From: Pseudomonadota bacterium
GTDB lineage: Bacteria; Pseudomonadota; Gammaproteobacteria; Steroidobacterales; Steroidobacteraceae
Direction: 5' to 3'
DNA length: 44,817 nt
NCBI GenBank assembly: GCA_018241505.1
Contig: JAFEDS010000003.1
Coordinates: 46,650-91,466, forward strand
The notes under the pieces: generated by a model
Seen by the model: only the letters and a program-made list of their open reading frames with translations
Databases searched by the model: none
What the model was told of the DNA's origin: nothing
Shown: positions 17,932 to 26,233 of the stretch, in pieces
Layout: each line of letters starts with the position of its first letter
Numbering within the stretch: the first letter of the stretch is position 1
Position numbers and translations under genes: made by a program

Positions 17932-18414
17932 TCAGTTGGCAGCAGACTGCGGCTGTTGGGAAGCCGACTGTGCGTACAGCGCGTCGAAGTTCACCGGAGG
18001 CAGGAGGAACTGCGGGAAGCCACCCTGGGTTACGAGGTGTGACACCGCAGCGCGCGCGTAGGGAAACAACACGCTCGGGCAAACGCTGCTGATGGCTCGT
18101 TTCACATCGTCCTCAGCGAGGTTCCGCATCAGGAAGATGCCTGCCTGCTTGACCTCGACGAGGAAAATCGTCGCGTCGTTCTGCTTTGCGGCGACTGTCA
18201 CTGTGAGAACAATCTCGCGCAGTTCCGGCGACAACGCGTTTGCACTGGTGTGCAGGTCGAGATTGATCTGCGGATTCCAGTTGCCGTCCACACGAGGACC
18301 GTTGGGTGCCTCGTAGGAACAATCCTTCAGATACACGTTCTGCAGGGCGAGGGTTGGGCCCGTGTCCACCTGCGCATTGGGATCCGGCACACCGCCGGCC
18401 ATGTTACTGCTCAT
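17932..18414 (-). CDS. secB: Protein-export chaperone SecB
   Basis: A tetrameric cytosolic chaperone that holds preproteins unfolded and hands them to SecA. The 160-residue form starting at 18414 has GGAG nine bases upstream. Conserved stretches include LALQNVYLKDCSYEAPNGP, NPQINLDLHTSANAL, VEVKQAGIF and CPSVLFPYARAAVSHLVTQGGFPQFLLPPVNFDALY. The C-terminal tail is rich in Gln, Ala and Ser and unstructured, as usual. Only one base separates it from the glutaredoxin gene upstream. Confidence 0.97.
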   Translation of the reverse strand: MSSNMAGGVPDPNAQVDTGPTLALQNVYLKDCSYEAPNGPRVDGNWNPQINLDLHTSANALSPELREIVLTVTVAAKQNDATIFLVEVKQAGIFLMRNLAEDDVKRAISSVCPSVLFPYARAAVSHLVTQGGFPQFLLPPVNFDALYAQSASQQPQSAAN

Positions 18415-18415
18415 A

Positions 18416-18682
18416 TCACGCTCCAGAATTGAGTAATGGGTCCAGGCCGCCATCTGCATCAAGAGCGTACAGGTCGTCGCATCCGCCGACATGAGTATCG
18501 CCAATGAAGATCTGCGGTACGGAGCGACGGCCGCTTCGTGCCATCATCTCTGCGCGCGCCTCGGGGCGCTCATCAATGTTGATTGTCTCGAACTCGACGC
18601 CTTTGTGTTCGAGCAATCCACGGGCCCGTGCGCAATACGGGCACCAGTCTGTCAAATACATCACCACTTTCGCCTGTGCCAT
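18416..18682 (-). CDS. grxC: Glutaredoxin (GrxC type)
   Basis: A small glutathione-dependent thiol reductase of 88 residues. The dithiol active site CPYC (about residues 14-17, in LTDWCPYCARA), the cis-Pro stretch RRSVPQIFIGDTHVGGCDDLYALD and the glutathione-binding Gly-Gly-Cys-Asp-Asp are all present, so it should be active. The Met at 18682 starts the first beta strand; longer in-frame starts would read into the rhodanese gene. It is 13 bases downstream of the rhodanese-like gene and abuts secB. Confidence 0.96.
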   Translation of the reverse strand: MAQAKVVMYLTDWCPYCARARGLLEHKGVEFETINIDERPEARAEMMARSGRRSVPQIFIGDTHVGGCDDLYALDADGGLDPLLNSGA

Positions 18683-18695
18683 GCGCGTCGCAGGC

Positions 18696-19118
18696 TCAAG
18701 CCTTCGACAGCGGCAGGTTCTCGGCGCGCCAGGCGCTGATGCCACCACGCAGATTGAACGCCTTCGTGAACCCCTGTGCGGTGAGCTGCCGTACGGCCGA
18801 GGCTCCCAGCGAGCCCGTGTCGTCATACACCACCAGCACTTTTTCCTTCTGCTTTTTTAAGGTGTCGCCCGCCTTCAGAATCTGGTCTCCGGACATCTGC
18901 TTCGCACCGGCCACGTGACCGCCCGCAAAGGCGTCGCCGGGGCGCAGGTCGATAACCAGGGCGCCCTGATTCATCAGGCGCACGAGGTCCTGGGGCGACA
19001 CGGCCGACTGGTTCTCGTTGCGGGACCGCAGCTCGTAGACAATGACCAATACAGCCGCAACGGCCAGGCCACCGGCATACCACGGGTGATGGGAGATGTA
19101 TTCGAGAAGTCGGTCCAT
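18696..19118 (-). CDS. Membrane-anchored rhodanese-like protein lacking the active-site cysteine
   Basis: A 140-residue YibN-type protein with one N-terminal membrane helix (about residues 13-31) followed by a rhodanese domain (VSPQDLVRLMNQGALVIDLRPGDAFAGGHVAGAKQM). In active members the loop after the central strand reads VVYC..G, with the sulfur-carrying cysteine. Here it reads VVYDDTGSLGAS, with Asp at the Cys position, and the coding bases (GAC) are clear. Sulfurtransferase activity is therefore unlikely; a binding or scaffold role is possible. It is the first gene of the glutaredoxin-secB-gpsA group and is divergent from envC. Confidence 0.88.
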   Translation of the reverse strand: MDRLLEYISHHPWYAGGLAVAAVLVIVYELRSRNENQSAVSPQDLVRLMNQGALVIDLRPGDAFAGGHVAGAKQMSGDQILKAGDTLKKQKEKVLVVYDDTGSLGASAVRQLTAQGFTKAFNLRGGISAWRAENLPLSKA

Positions 19119-19136
19119 GCGTGCCGGTCACAAAAA

Positions 19137-19156
19137 GGGCGCGCATTATAGCGCCC
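19137..19156 (-). promoter_or_regulatory. Hairpin with -10 box between the rhodanese operon and envC
   Basis: A perfect 6-bp stem GGGCGC/GCGCCC (19137-19142 with 19151-19156) has the loop GCATTATA. On the minus strand the loop holds TATAAT (19145-19150), a perfect -10 box 27 bases before the rhodanese ATG. On that strand the stem is followed by five T residues, so it also looks like a short intrinsic terminator. No good -35 is visible. It may be a promoter whose symmetry is incidental. Confidence 0.4.
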
Positions 19157-19158
19157 CT

Positions 19159-20379
19159 ATGATTGGGGTTCGCAGTGAGTTGGGTGGGGGCCGGACCATC
19201 GGAGCGTTTCGCCGCTGGGCAAGGTTCCTGGTGCTGGCTTCGGCCGCCCTCGTGCTTTCCGGCCTGGGTGGGCGGACGGCTCCCGCGGCGACAACGGGGG
19301 CTGACGCCCGCAAAACCGAGGCTGAGCTGCAATCTGTCAAATCCGAGATTGAGCGGGTGACCCGGCAAGTAGGGGAGGAGCAGGTCCAGAAAGACAAGCT
19401 TTCCAAGGAGTTGCGTAGTGCTGAGCTGTCGGTCGGGAAAGCACGGGAGGGCCTGGATGACGTCCGTCGTGGACGTGCGGAGCGGGCGTCCAAACGCGCT
19501 CAGCTAGCGTCCCAAAAGCGCGCTCGTGAAGCCGATCTGACCCAGAACCGGGGCGCACTGGCGGGCCAGTTACGTGCGGCCTATCTGATTGGTCGCGAAG
19601 AGCCGCTGAAACTCCTTCTCAATCAGAAGGACCCTGAGCGGGCCGGCCGCATGTTCGTCTACTACAGCTATTTCGGACGGGCGCGCGCGGATCAGATCCA
19701 AGACATTGAGAATGACGTGCAGGCCATCGCTGACCTCGACGAGAAGCTGCAGGCGGAGGATGCCAAGCTCGCCGAGTTGGAGAAGCAGCAGCGAGCCAAT
19801 CTCATGGAGTTGGAACTGGCGCGTGAGAAACGCTCGGGGGTGCTCGCGAGCCTGACAGCCGAATCCAACTCTCATGCACAAAGCCTGGAGCGCCTCAAGA
19901 CTCAGCAAAATGGCTTGGAAAAGCTGCTGCGCGAGCTGCGCCGGGCGATGGAAAAGTTTCCCATCGACAACAACGACGCGTTCGCTCGCCTGCGCGGGAA
20001 GCTCACGTGGCCCGTGGGCGGCAAGCTCATTGCGCGATTTGGCGAGCCGCGCGCCGGTGGCGTCAAGTGGGATGGCGTGTTGGTTGCGACCGAGCGCGGC
20101 GCGCCCGTTCGTGCTGTCTATGGCGGTCGGGTCATCTATGCGGATTGGCTGCCCGGACTCGGGCTGCTCACCATCATTGATCACGGCGAGGGCTACATGA
20201 GCCTCTACGGTCACAACGAGCGTCTTTACAAGACGGTGGGTGAGCGCGTGAACGCCGGAGACACCGTGGGTTCAGCGGGCGACAGCGGTGGCAGCAACCG
20301 GCCGGAGCTGTACTTCGAAATCCGAAAAGCAGGTAAGGCGGTGGACCCGCGTCCGTGGTTTCGCTCCGGCGAACCGTGA
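19159..20379 (+). CDS. envC: EnvC-like murein hydrolase activator
   Basis: A periplasmic activator of cell-division amidases, linked to FtsEX in studied bacteria. An N-terminal signal-anchor region (about residues 13-43) is followed by long coiled coils (about 50-265, e.g. TEAELQSVKSEIERVTRQV and DAKLAELEKQQRANLMELE). A LytM/M23-fold domain occupies about 290-406. The LytM zinc ligands are incomplete: the usual HxxxD position reads VKWDGVLV, while YGHN is kept. This is the hallmark of non-catalytic EnvC rather than an active peptidase. The Met at 19159 is the nearest plausible start. A carboxy-terminal protease gene lies two genes downstream, as often seen. Confidence 0.92.
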   Translation: MIGVRSELGGGRTIGAFRRWARFLVLASAALVLSGLGGRTAPAATTGADARKTEAELQSVKSEIERVTRQVGEEQVQKDKLSKELRSAELSVGKAREGLDDVRRGRAERASKRAQLASQKRAREADLTQNRGALAGQLRAAYLIGREEPLKLLLNQKDPERAGRMFVYYSYFGRARADQIQDIENDVQAIADLDEKLQAEDAKLAELEKQQRANLMELELAREKRSGVLASLTAESNSHAQSLERLKTQQNGLEKLLRELRRAMEKFPIDNNDAFARLRGKLTWPVGGKLIARFGEPRAGGVKWDGVLVATERGAPVRAVYGGRVIYADWLPGLGLLTIIDHGEGYMSLYGHNERLYKTVGERVNAGDTVGSAGDSGGSNRPELYFEIRKAGKAVDPRPWFRSGEP

Positions 20380-20494
20380 TCTCGGTTCATGCTGCTTTGC
20401 AGCAGTCTCTTGAATCGCCAACTCGAGCAACGCTGGGCGGGATGGTCGTCTGAGAAGGTAACGATATCCCCAAAAGTCCAGGGTTGGCGCGGAT

Positions 20495-22756
20495 GTGACT
20501 GCTGCCGTGAACAAGAGCGAACTGACACCTGATCCGTGGGGCTCGTTTGAGCCCTACGTTCAGCTCGTGCGTTCCTTGTTGCCGCGCGCCACCGGTGTCT
20601 CCTTGTTCGACGCGAGCGGCGCCCTGCGCTGGTCGAGTGAGACCACCACCGGACCCGATTTCTACACCCTCATTGAGGAGGCGCTCTCGACCGCGGGGGC
20701 GCGCCCGCAGGGGCCGGGTCTCGTGCGGATGTTGGACGGTAGCCTGCCCGTGTACCTGTTCTGGATACGCGACGAGACGGAAGAGCTCATCGGGATCGTT
20801 GCCGTCATGTGCCGGCAGAATGGCGGCGGGGAAGCCGAAGCACAGGAGTTCTCGTTCAAACATGCGCTGCTGCGCCCCGTGTTGGAGTGCCTTCGCCGCG
20901 ACCTGCTGTCGCGTGCCGCGATCGAACAATTGAGCCGCACTGTTACATCCCGCGACCGTGACCTGGAGTTGCTGTTGGCGGATGGTTCCGCGGATCGCCC
21001 CACGGGCGATGGCGCTGATGAGCTGAAGGGAATTCTCAAGCAGGCGATCGAGCACGTGGATTGCACGACGGCTGCGTTGATTGTGCCGGACAAGAGCATT
21101 GCGATGTTGCGTTCAGCCACGAATCGTCCGGCGGACATGCAACTGGTGGCCCGCGCTCACAGGCAATTGTTGGCAATGGCTCAGGCGCGCCGCGAGCCCG
21201 TCATCATCAACAAGCTGGCGCCCAACAGTACGACGGGAATTCTGCCCTACAAGATCCTCTCCTGCGCGCTGCGCTCGGGGGCCGGCAAGGCGATGGGTGT
21301 GCTCGCACTTTTCAGGGAGGATGCGGGGCAGCCCTTTGGTGATCGCGAGGCACGCCTGACGGAGATTCTGGCGCGCAAGGCGCTCAGCCTCATTGAAAGC
21401 AGCCACGACGCGCTCAGCGGTCTATACACCCGCCCCGCATTCGAACAACGTGTGCGGGCTGTCGTCGCGGATGCGAAAAGCTCGAAGCATTGGACCGCGT
21501 TGTATATTGACGGCGACCAGATCCATGTCATCAACGACAGCTTCGGCATGCATGTGGGCGATTCGGTGTTGGGTCAGCTCGGTGAGCTGATTCGGCGCCG
21601 CTTGCCTCCCGGGGCCTTCGCGTCCCGCATTTCCGGCGACCGCTTCGCCGTCATGCTGCCCACTCAAATCGATGATGCCGCGAAGTTCGCCGAGTCGCTG
21701 CGCGAAGGCGTGGAGCAGTTGGGAACGACACAAGGCGAATCGCGTCTGCATGTTTCCGTCAGCATCGGTGTTGCATCGTTGGATACGGCCGCGGGTGAGC
21801 TGATGCATTCGCTGGCGGCCGCGGAAACGGCCTGCAAGGCCGCCAAGGATCGCGGCCGCAATCGCGTCGAGGTTTACAAGAGCAACGACGTCAGCCTGGT
21901 CAGACGCTTCGCGGATATCAACATTGCCGGCCAGTTGCGTGCCGCCATTGATGCCGGCCGGTTCCAGCTTTATTCGCAACTCATTGTGCCGTTTGCCTGC
22001 GCCGAAAGCCCACGGACGCATTTCGAGCTGCTGCTGCGCATGCTCGATGAAGATGGCCACACCATCGGTCCGGATCGCTTTCTATCGGCGGCCAACCGCT
22101 ATCAGCTCATGCCGGAAATCGACCGTTGGGTCATCAACCAGGCAATTGAGCTGCTCGAGCCGCAGGCCGAGCTTCTCGCCGGCCGCACGGTCGCGTTTGC
22201 CATCAACTTCTCGGGTCAGTCGCTGAACGACGAAAGTTTTGTCGACTTTCTGCTGGAGCGCATTCGCTCGAGCGGCATCGATCCGGCGGTGTTCACGTTT
22301 GAAATCACCGAGAACGCGACGATTGCCAATATTGCGCGTGCGGAATCGCTCATCCGCCGCCTGCGCGACCTGGGTTGCAGTGTGGCCCTGGATGATTTCG
22401 GCACAGGGTTGTCGTCGCTCGCGTACTTGAGACAGTTGCCGGTCACGATGTTGAAGATTGACGGCAGTTTTGTGCGCGACATTCTCAAGGATCCTCGAGC
22501 CGAATCCATGGTGCGTGCGATTGCTCAACTCGCGCGCAGCATGTCATTGACGACGGTTGCCGAGTATGTGGAAACGGACGAAATCCGTACGCGTGTTGCG
22601 ACACTGGGTGTCGACTACGGACAAGGCTTTGCTATTGGCCGGCCTGCGCCTCTGCAGGAATTGTTATCGGAGCTGCCGTTGTACGCTGCCGCAGATTCGA
22701 CACCGACCGTAATCAGCGACATCGCGCTCGATCACCTCATTGAAATTGTGCACTAA
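20495..22756 (+). CDS. Degenerate-GGDEF/EAL cyclic-di-GMP phosphodiesterase-like protein
   Basis: A 753-residue cytoplasmic signalling protein without membrane segments. An N-terminal region of unknown fold (1-180) is followed by a GAF-like domain (about 185-320). A GGDEF domain follows with the signature replaced by SGDRF (380-384), so diguanylate cyclase activity is unlikely. The C-terminal EAL domain (about 485-745) keeps the phosphodiesterase residues: ELLLR (511-515), the Asn of INFSGQ, EITEN, DDFGTG (633-638), KIDGSFVRD, AEYVET and YGQGF. It should therefore hydrolyse c-di-GMP, perhaps under control of the GAF and GGDEF parts. The start is GTG at 20495, with a poor ribosome site; a GTG at 20507 is an alternative. 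A small CTGCT/AGCAG stem lies in the gap after envC. Confidence 0.92.
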   Translation: MTAAVNKSELTPDPWGSFEPYVQLVRSLLPRATGVSLFDASGALRWSSETTTGPDFYTLIEEALSTAGARPQGPGLVRMLDGSLPVYLFWIRDETEELIGIVAVMCRQNGGGEAEAQEFSFKHALLRPVLECLRRDLLSRAAIEQLSRTVTSRDRDLELLLADGSADRPTGDGADELKGILKQAIEHVDCTTAALIVPDKSIAMLRSATNRPADMQLVARAHRQLLAMAQARREPVIINKLAPNSTTGILPYKILSCALRSGAGKAMGVLALFREDAGQPFGDREARLTEILARKALSLIESSHDALSGLYTRPAFEQRVRAVVADAKSSKHWTALYIDGDQIHVINDSFGMHVGDSVLGQLGELIRRRLPPGAFASRISGDRFAVMLPTQIDDAAKFAESLREGVEQLGTTQGESRLHVSVSIGVASLDTAAGELMHSLAAAETACKAAKDRGRNRVEVYKSNDVSLVRRFADINIAGQLRAAIDAGRFQLYSQLIVPFACAESPRTHFELLLRMLDEDGHTIGPDRFLSAANRYQLMPEIDRWVINQAIELLEPQAELLAGRTVAFAINFSGQSLNDESFVDFLLERIRSSGIDPAVFTFEITENATIANIARAESLIRRLRDLGCSVALDDFGTGLSSLAYLRQLPVTMLKIDGSFVRDILKDPRAESMVRAIAQLARSMSLTTVAEYVETDEIRTRVATLGVDYGQGFAIGRPAPLQELLSELPLYAAADSTPTVISDIALDHLIEIVH

Positions 22757-22870
22757 TCAGCAACTCCCGAATTCAGATTGGTGCGTCTTCTGTAAACGGC
22801 CGGTTCGGCATTGACCCATGTGGGACGCCTGTAGTATCCGTGATGCATCCAAACCGGGGGGTTTGAGGAA

Positions 22871-24178
22871 ATGATGTCGACGCGATCGCGAACGCTGATC
22901 GGGATCGTCGCGGGTGCCGTCTTTGGCTTCTCCGCGTCGCTGACGAGTGGCGTAATTGCGGAACATTCGGGCGCTAACGCCAATGCGGCCATGCAGGCTG
23001 GGACCAACCCAGCGGCGTTGCCATGGGAAGAAGCGCGGCTGTTTGCCGAAGTGTATGAACGGATCAAGCGCGAGTATGTCGACGACGTCGACGATCACGC
23101 GCTCATGGATAAAGCGATTCGCGGCATGGTCGCGGCGCTCGATCCTCATTCCGCTTTCCTCGACACCGATGAGTTCGAAGAGATCCGGTTGAGCACCATG
23201 GGCTCCTACCCCGGCGTCGGTATCGAGGTCGTGGCCGAAGATTCAGCCGTGAAGATCCTCCGTCCCATTGAGGGTTCGCCCGCCGATCAGGCCGGCCTGT
23301 TGCCTGGGGACCAGATCGTCAAGATAGATGACACGGATATCGGCGCGGATCTCGCCGGTGCGATTGCTCACATGCGCGGCTCGTCAGGCAGCGTCGTGAA
23401 ACTCACAGTTTTGCGTCCGACAACGGGGCAGACACTCGACTTCTCTCTGCGTCGCGCCAAGGTCGAAGTGCACAGTGTTGCCCAGCAGAGCCTGGAGCCT
23501 GGCTACGGCTATCTGCGGATTACAGGTTTCAGCGAGACTACTGCGGACGATGTGAATCATGCGATAGCCCGGCTGAAACGAGACAATCCGGCCGGTATCA
23601 AGGGGCTGGTGCTCGACCTGCGAAACAATCCCGGTGGAGTGCTGGAGGCTGGTGTCGCAGTGGCCGATGCATTCCTCAACGAGGGCGTGATCGTTACAGC
23701 GGACGGCCGGACGCCCGATGCTCGCTTCCGCATGGACGCGACACCCGGTGACGCTATCGACGGCGCGCCGCTGGTGGTGCTCGTGAACGGCGGGTCTGCG
23801 TCCGCTTCCGAGATCGTGGCGGGCGCGCTGAAGGACCATGGCCGTGCTGAGCTGATTGGGCACAAGACCTACGGCAAGGGCTCGGTCCAGACGGTGATGC
23901 CGCTGTCCCATGGTGGCGCCGTGAAACTGACGACCTCCCGGTACTTCACCCCCTCGGGTGCGTCTATTCACGGTAAAGGGATCGTTCCCGATATCGTGGC
24001 CCAGGGAGCCGAAGATCCGCCTGCCGAGCTCCTGGCGACCAAGGGGGCTGCTCCACTGGCTTCCCGCGACAAGGAAGTCCGTTTGGCACTCGATGCCCTC
24101 AAAGATGAGGTCAAGGTGAAGGTTGCCAAGGCGCCGATCAGCTCCGCTGCCCTGGTCAAGGCTGCGTTCGTACCTTAA
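22871..24178 (+). CDS. Carboxy-terminal processing protease, S41 family
   Basis: A periplasmic, membrane-anchored serine protease of the CtpA type. An N-terminal hydrophobic segment (about residues 9-30) precedes the cap region EEARLFAEVYERIKREYVDDVDDHALMDKAIRGMV. The PDZ domain (about 105-190) includes the carboxylate loop YPGVGIEV, and the catalytic core holds LRNNPGGVLEAGV. The nucleophile is Ser311 (NGGSASASE) and the general base is Lys336 (KTYGKGSVQT), the standard 25-residue spacing. The ATG has GAGG a few bases upstream. It follows the EAL gene by 114 bases and forms the usual envC-ctp neighbourhood. Confidence 0.95.
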   Translation: MMSTRSRTLIGIVAGAVFGFSASLTSGVIAEHSGANANAAMQAGTNPAALPWEEARLFAEVYERIKREYVDDVDDHALMDKAIRGMVAALDPHSAFLDTDEFEEIRLSTMGSYPGVGIEVVAEDSAVKILRPIEGSPADQAGLLPGDQIVKIDDTDIGADLAGAIAHMRGSSGSVVKLTVLRPTTGQTLDFSLRRAKVEVHSVAQQSLEPGYGYLRITGFSETTADDVNHAIARLKRDNPAGIKGLVLDLRNNPGGVLEAGVAVADAFLNEGVIVTADGRTPDARFRMDATPGDAIDGAPLVVLVNGGSASASEIVAGALKDHGRAELIGHKTYGKGSVQTVMPLSHGGAVKLTTSRYFTPSGASIHGKGIVPDIVAQGAEDPPAELLATKGAAPLASRDKEVRLALDALKDEVKVKVAKAPISSAALVKAAFVP

Positions 24179-24194
24179 GAAACATTAATTCCCT

Positions 24195-24220
24195 GAGCCC
24201 GTCCCGGCCGGGGCGGGCTC
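24195..24220 (+). terminator. Strong GC stem-loop after the protease gene
   Basis: An 11-bp stem GAGCCCGTCCC / GGGGCGGGCTC (one G-T pair) with loop GGCC starts 16 bases after the stop codon. No T-run follows, so it is not a full intrinsic terminator. It may stabilise the 3' end or assist Rho. Confidence 0.45.
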
Positions 24221-24264
24221 GTATATGCTCCGCGGGCCCTTGGCGATAGACAGGACCCACCCCC

Positions 24265-24909
24265 GTGATTTCGTGGTTTATTGACCTTGTTCTGCACCTC
24301 GACAAGCACCTTGTCGAGCTTCTGGCGACGTATCACGTGTGGATCTACCCGATCCTGTTCGCGGTGATTTTCTGCGAGACCGGGTTGGTCGTGACCCCCT
24401 TCCTTCCCGGCGACTCTCTTCTGTTTGCCGTCGGTGCTCTCGCCGCTGTCGATACGAGCGGCACACTCAACGCAGCGTTACTCTTCGTATTGCTGGCGGT
24501 CGCCGCCGTTTTGGGCAACACGTTGAACTACTCCATTGGGCGGGCCATCGGGCCTCCCGCTTTCAGCGGACGCTACCGGCTGCTCAAAGTTGAATACCTC
24601 CATCGCACGGAGGATTTCTTCAAGCAACACGGTGCCATGGCGGTTGCGCTGTCACGGTTCATGCCGATCATCCGGACCTTTGCGCCTTTCGTCGCGGGTG
24701 TTGGTCGCATGCCCTACCGGTCCTTTCTCGGTTGGAACCTGATGGGGGGAACGTTGTGGGTTGCGTTGTTTATCTGGGGGGGTTACCTGTTTGGCAACAT
24801 CCCGGTGGTGAAACAGAACTTCGGGATTGTCACGCTGCTGATCATCTTTGTGTCGTTGATTCCGCTGGTGGTGACGTTCTTCAAATCACGCACGTCCTCA
24901 CCCGCTTAA
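24265..24909 (+). CDS. DedA-family membrane protein
   Basis: A 214-residue inner-membrane protein of the DedA/VTT family; members act as lipid scramblases or flippases and recycle undecaprenyl phosphate. The family signatures are clear: ETGLVVTPFLPGDSLLFAVGAL (about 38-58) with the re-entrant loop, GRAIGPPAFSGRYRLLKVEYLHRTEDFFKQHG, and LSRFMPIIRTFAPFVAGVGRMPYRSFLGWN with its conserved arginine. The C-terminal WVALFIWGGYLFG and two helices follow. The start is GTG at 24265. Its 3' end overlaps the convergent MAPEG gene by 12 bases. Confidence 0.94.
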   Translation: MISWFIDLVLHLDKHLVELLATYHVWIYPILFAVIFCETGLVVTPFLPGDSLLFAVGALAAVDTSGTLNAALLFVLLAVAAVLGNTLNYSIGRAIGPPAFSGRYRLLKVEYLHRTEDFFKQHGAMAVALSRFMPIIRTFAPFVAGVGRMPYRSFLGWNLMGGTLWVALFIWGGYLFGNIPVVKQNFGIVTLLIIFVSLIPLVVTFFKSRTSSPA

Positions 24910-25287
24910 GGCTGCTCGCACCGCGCCGTAGAGGGTTCCGGCCAACAGGGCTGCGTTTGGTGCAACCGTCAGAATGAATCCCAACTCGCGTGACTTGGGA
25001 TCCTTCACATACGTGAAGAAATAGATGACCCGGCCGACGAGGAAGACCGCGCCCAGTGCGGCTCCAATGTACGGACTCATGTAGTGCGCAAAGAGCAGAA
25101 TCGACGGGATGAACACGACGAGCTGTTCCAACGTGTTGACCTGTACGCGCATGTACCGTTCGAATATTTCGTTCCCCGACACGGCCGGCGCCGCCACTTT
25201 GTAGCGAGTGCGTGCGCCCGCAACCGCCAGGCCGAACCAGAGATACTCGACGAGCGCGAGGCCGATGACGATGTGTACGTAGGGCAT
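24898..25287 (-). CDS. MAPEG-family membrane protein
   Basis: A 129-residue protein with four membrane helices, resembling the MAPEG family (membrane-associated proteins in eicosanoid and glutathione metabolism). Diagnostic features are the short first helix, NEIFERYMRVQVNTLEQLVVFIPSILLFA (about 38-66) containing the family's E-R-x-x-R-x-x-N-x-x-E pattern, and VGRVIYFFTYVKDPKSRELGFILT. Bacterial members often have glutathione transferase or peroxidase activity, but the substrate here is unknown. The gene stands alone, convergent with DedA and divergent from the SRPBCC gene. Confidence 0.85.
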   Translation of the reverse strand: MPYVHIVIGLALVEYLWFGLAVAGARTRYKVAAPAVSGNEIFERYMRVQVNTLEQLVVFIPSILLFAHYMSPYIGAALGAVFLVGRVIYFFTYVKDPKSRELGFILTVAPNAALLAGTLYGAVRAALSG

Positions 25288-25394
25288 GATTACCTGCTGC
25301 GTGATTGAACGGCTAACCTGAGCCGTCCCGGTGAACGGCTCCGGTCAAGTAGCATAGTGGAGAACTGCGCTGACCCCGATGGCAGAATAGATTC

Positions 25395-25847
25395 ATGAGG
25401 GAAAGAGCCCGGGGTTACGCCCATCGCGTGGATATCGTTGCTGACGCCGACCAGGTATGGCGAGCTCTGACGGAGCCGGAATACCTGGCAAGATGGTGCT
25501 CGCCCGGCGCACAGATCCGGGCGCAGAAAGGCGGCTTGTTTCGTGCCAGCGTAGATCGAGTGACCGAATTGGAGGCGCACATAGACGTGTTCGAGCCCGC
25601 GCGCCGGTTGCGCCTGATCTACCTCCCCACGCAATCGCTACCCCCCACCGACGACCCCATTGTCGACGACTTCATCATTGACGAGAACACCAAGGAACCT
25701 GGAACGATTCTCAGACTGCTGGGGTCGGGCTTTCCGGCCACCGAAGAGTGGAACCGGCAATATCAACGGTTGCGACTGGGTTGGCAGCAGGCCATGACCC
25801 GCCTGAAGGTGTTCACCGAAAAACAGCTCCGGAGCAAGACTTCATGA
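25395..25847 (+). CDS. SRPBCC/AHSA1-like domain protein
   Basis: A 150-residue cytosolic protein of the START/Bet v1-like fold, which forms a hydrophobic ligand pocket. The opening AHRVDIVADADQVWRALTEPEYLARWCSPGAQ, with the Trp-Cys pair after the LT-x-PE-x-L-x-x-W helix, is the AHSA1/YndB hallmark. The C-terminal helix WNRQYQRLRLGWQQAMTRLKVF closes the fold. The function is unknown. Its stop overlaps the start of the next gene by four bases (ATGA), so the two are probably cotranscribed. Confidence 0.8.
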   Translation: MRERARGYAHRVDIVADADQVWRALTEPEYLARWCSPGAQIRAQKGGLFRASVDRVTELEAHIDVFEPARRLRLIYLPTQSLPPTDDPIVDDFIIDENTKEPGTILRLLGSGFPATEEWNRQYQRLRLGWQQAMTRLKVFTEKQLRSKTS

Positions 25848-26221
25848 CCGGCTTTATTCTGCGTGCCTGCATCACCGCGCTCGGCCTTTGGTTGGCAACC
25901 CGTGTGGTGTCGGGCATCCGGATCGACGACCCGACCACCATCGTGCTCGCGGGCCTGTTGCTGGGGGTCGTCAACGCTATCGTCCGGCCGGTCGCTATCC
26001 TCCTGACCCTGCCGTTGACGATCCTGTCCCTTGGGTTTTTCCTGCTGGTGGTCAATACCGCGATGGTCGGCCTGGTGGCCGCGATGCTGCCCGGATTCCA
26101 CATATTTGGCGGGTTCTGGTCGGCGTTTGGAACCGCGTTCGTAGTATGGGTCACCGGCTGGGTGGGGTCGGCGCTGATCGGGCCGCGGGGGAAGATCGAC
26201 GTGTTTGTGAGGCGTTTGTAG
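25844..26221 (+). CDS. Small four-helix membrane protein, phage holin 4 superfamily type
   Basis: A 125-residue hydrophobic protein with about four membrane helices. It belongs to the widespread bacterial family annotated as phage holin superfamily IV, recognisable by LATRVVSGIRIDDPTTIVLAGLLLGVVNAIVRP and LPLTILSLGFFLLVVNTAMVGLVA. Most members are chromosomal and have no phage nearby; I see no lysis genes here. The ATG at 25844 overlaps the SRPBCC stop, which argues against the longer frame starting at 25748. The stop lies inside a 16-bp palindrome. Confidence 0.8.
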   Translation: MTGFILRACITALGLWLATRVVSGIRIDDPTTIVLAGLLLGVVNAIVRPVAILLTLPLTILSLGFFLLVVNTAMVGLVAAMLPGFHIFGGFWSAFGTAFVVWVTGWVGSALIGPRGKIDVFVRRL

Positions 26222-26233
26222 AGGCGCCTCTAC
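26218..26233. repeat. Perfect 16-bp palindrome over a stop codon
   Basis: GTAGAGGCGCCTCTAC is perfectly self-complementary and contains the holin-like gene's TAG stop. It could form a short hairpin (loop GCGC) at the transcript end, or bind a dimeric protein. No T-run follows. Confidence 0.4.

Noticed and set aside
17915-18082. N-terminal extension of gpsA
   Set aside because: It would overlap secB, and the conserved Rossmann motif begins right after the Met at 17914.
25844-26221. Holin gene as evidence of a prophage
   Set aside because: The family name is historical. No endolysin, spanin, integrase or structural gene lies nearby, and the gene is coupled to an SRPBCC protein.
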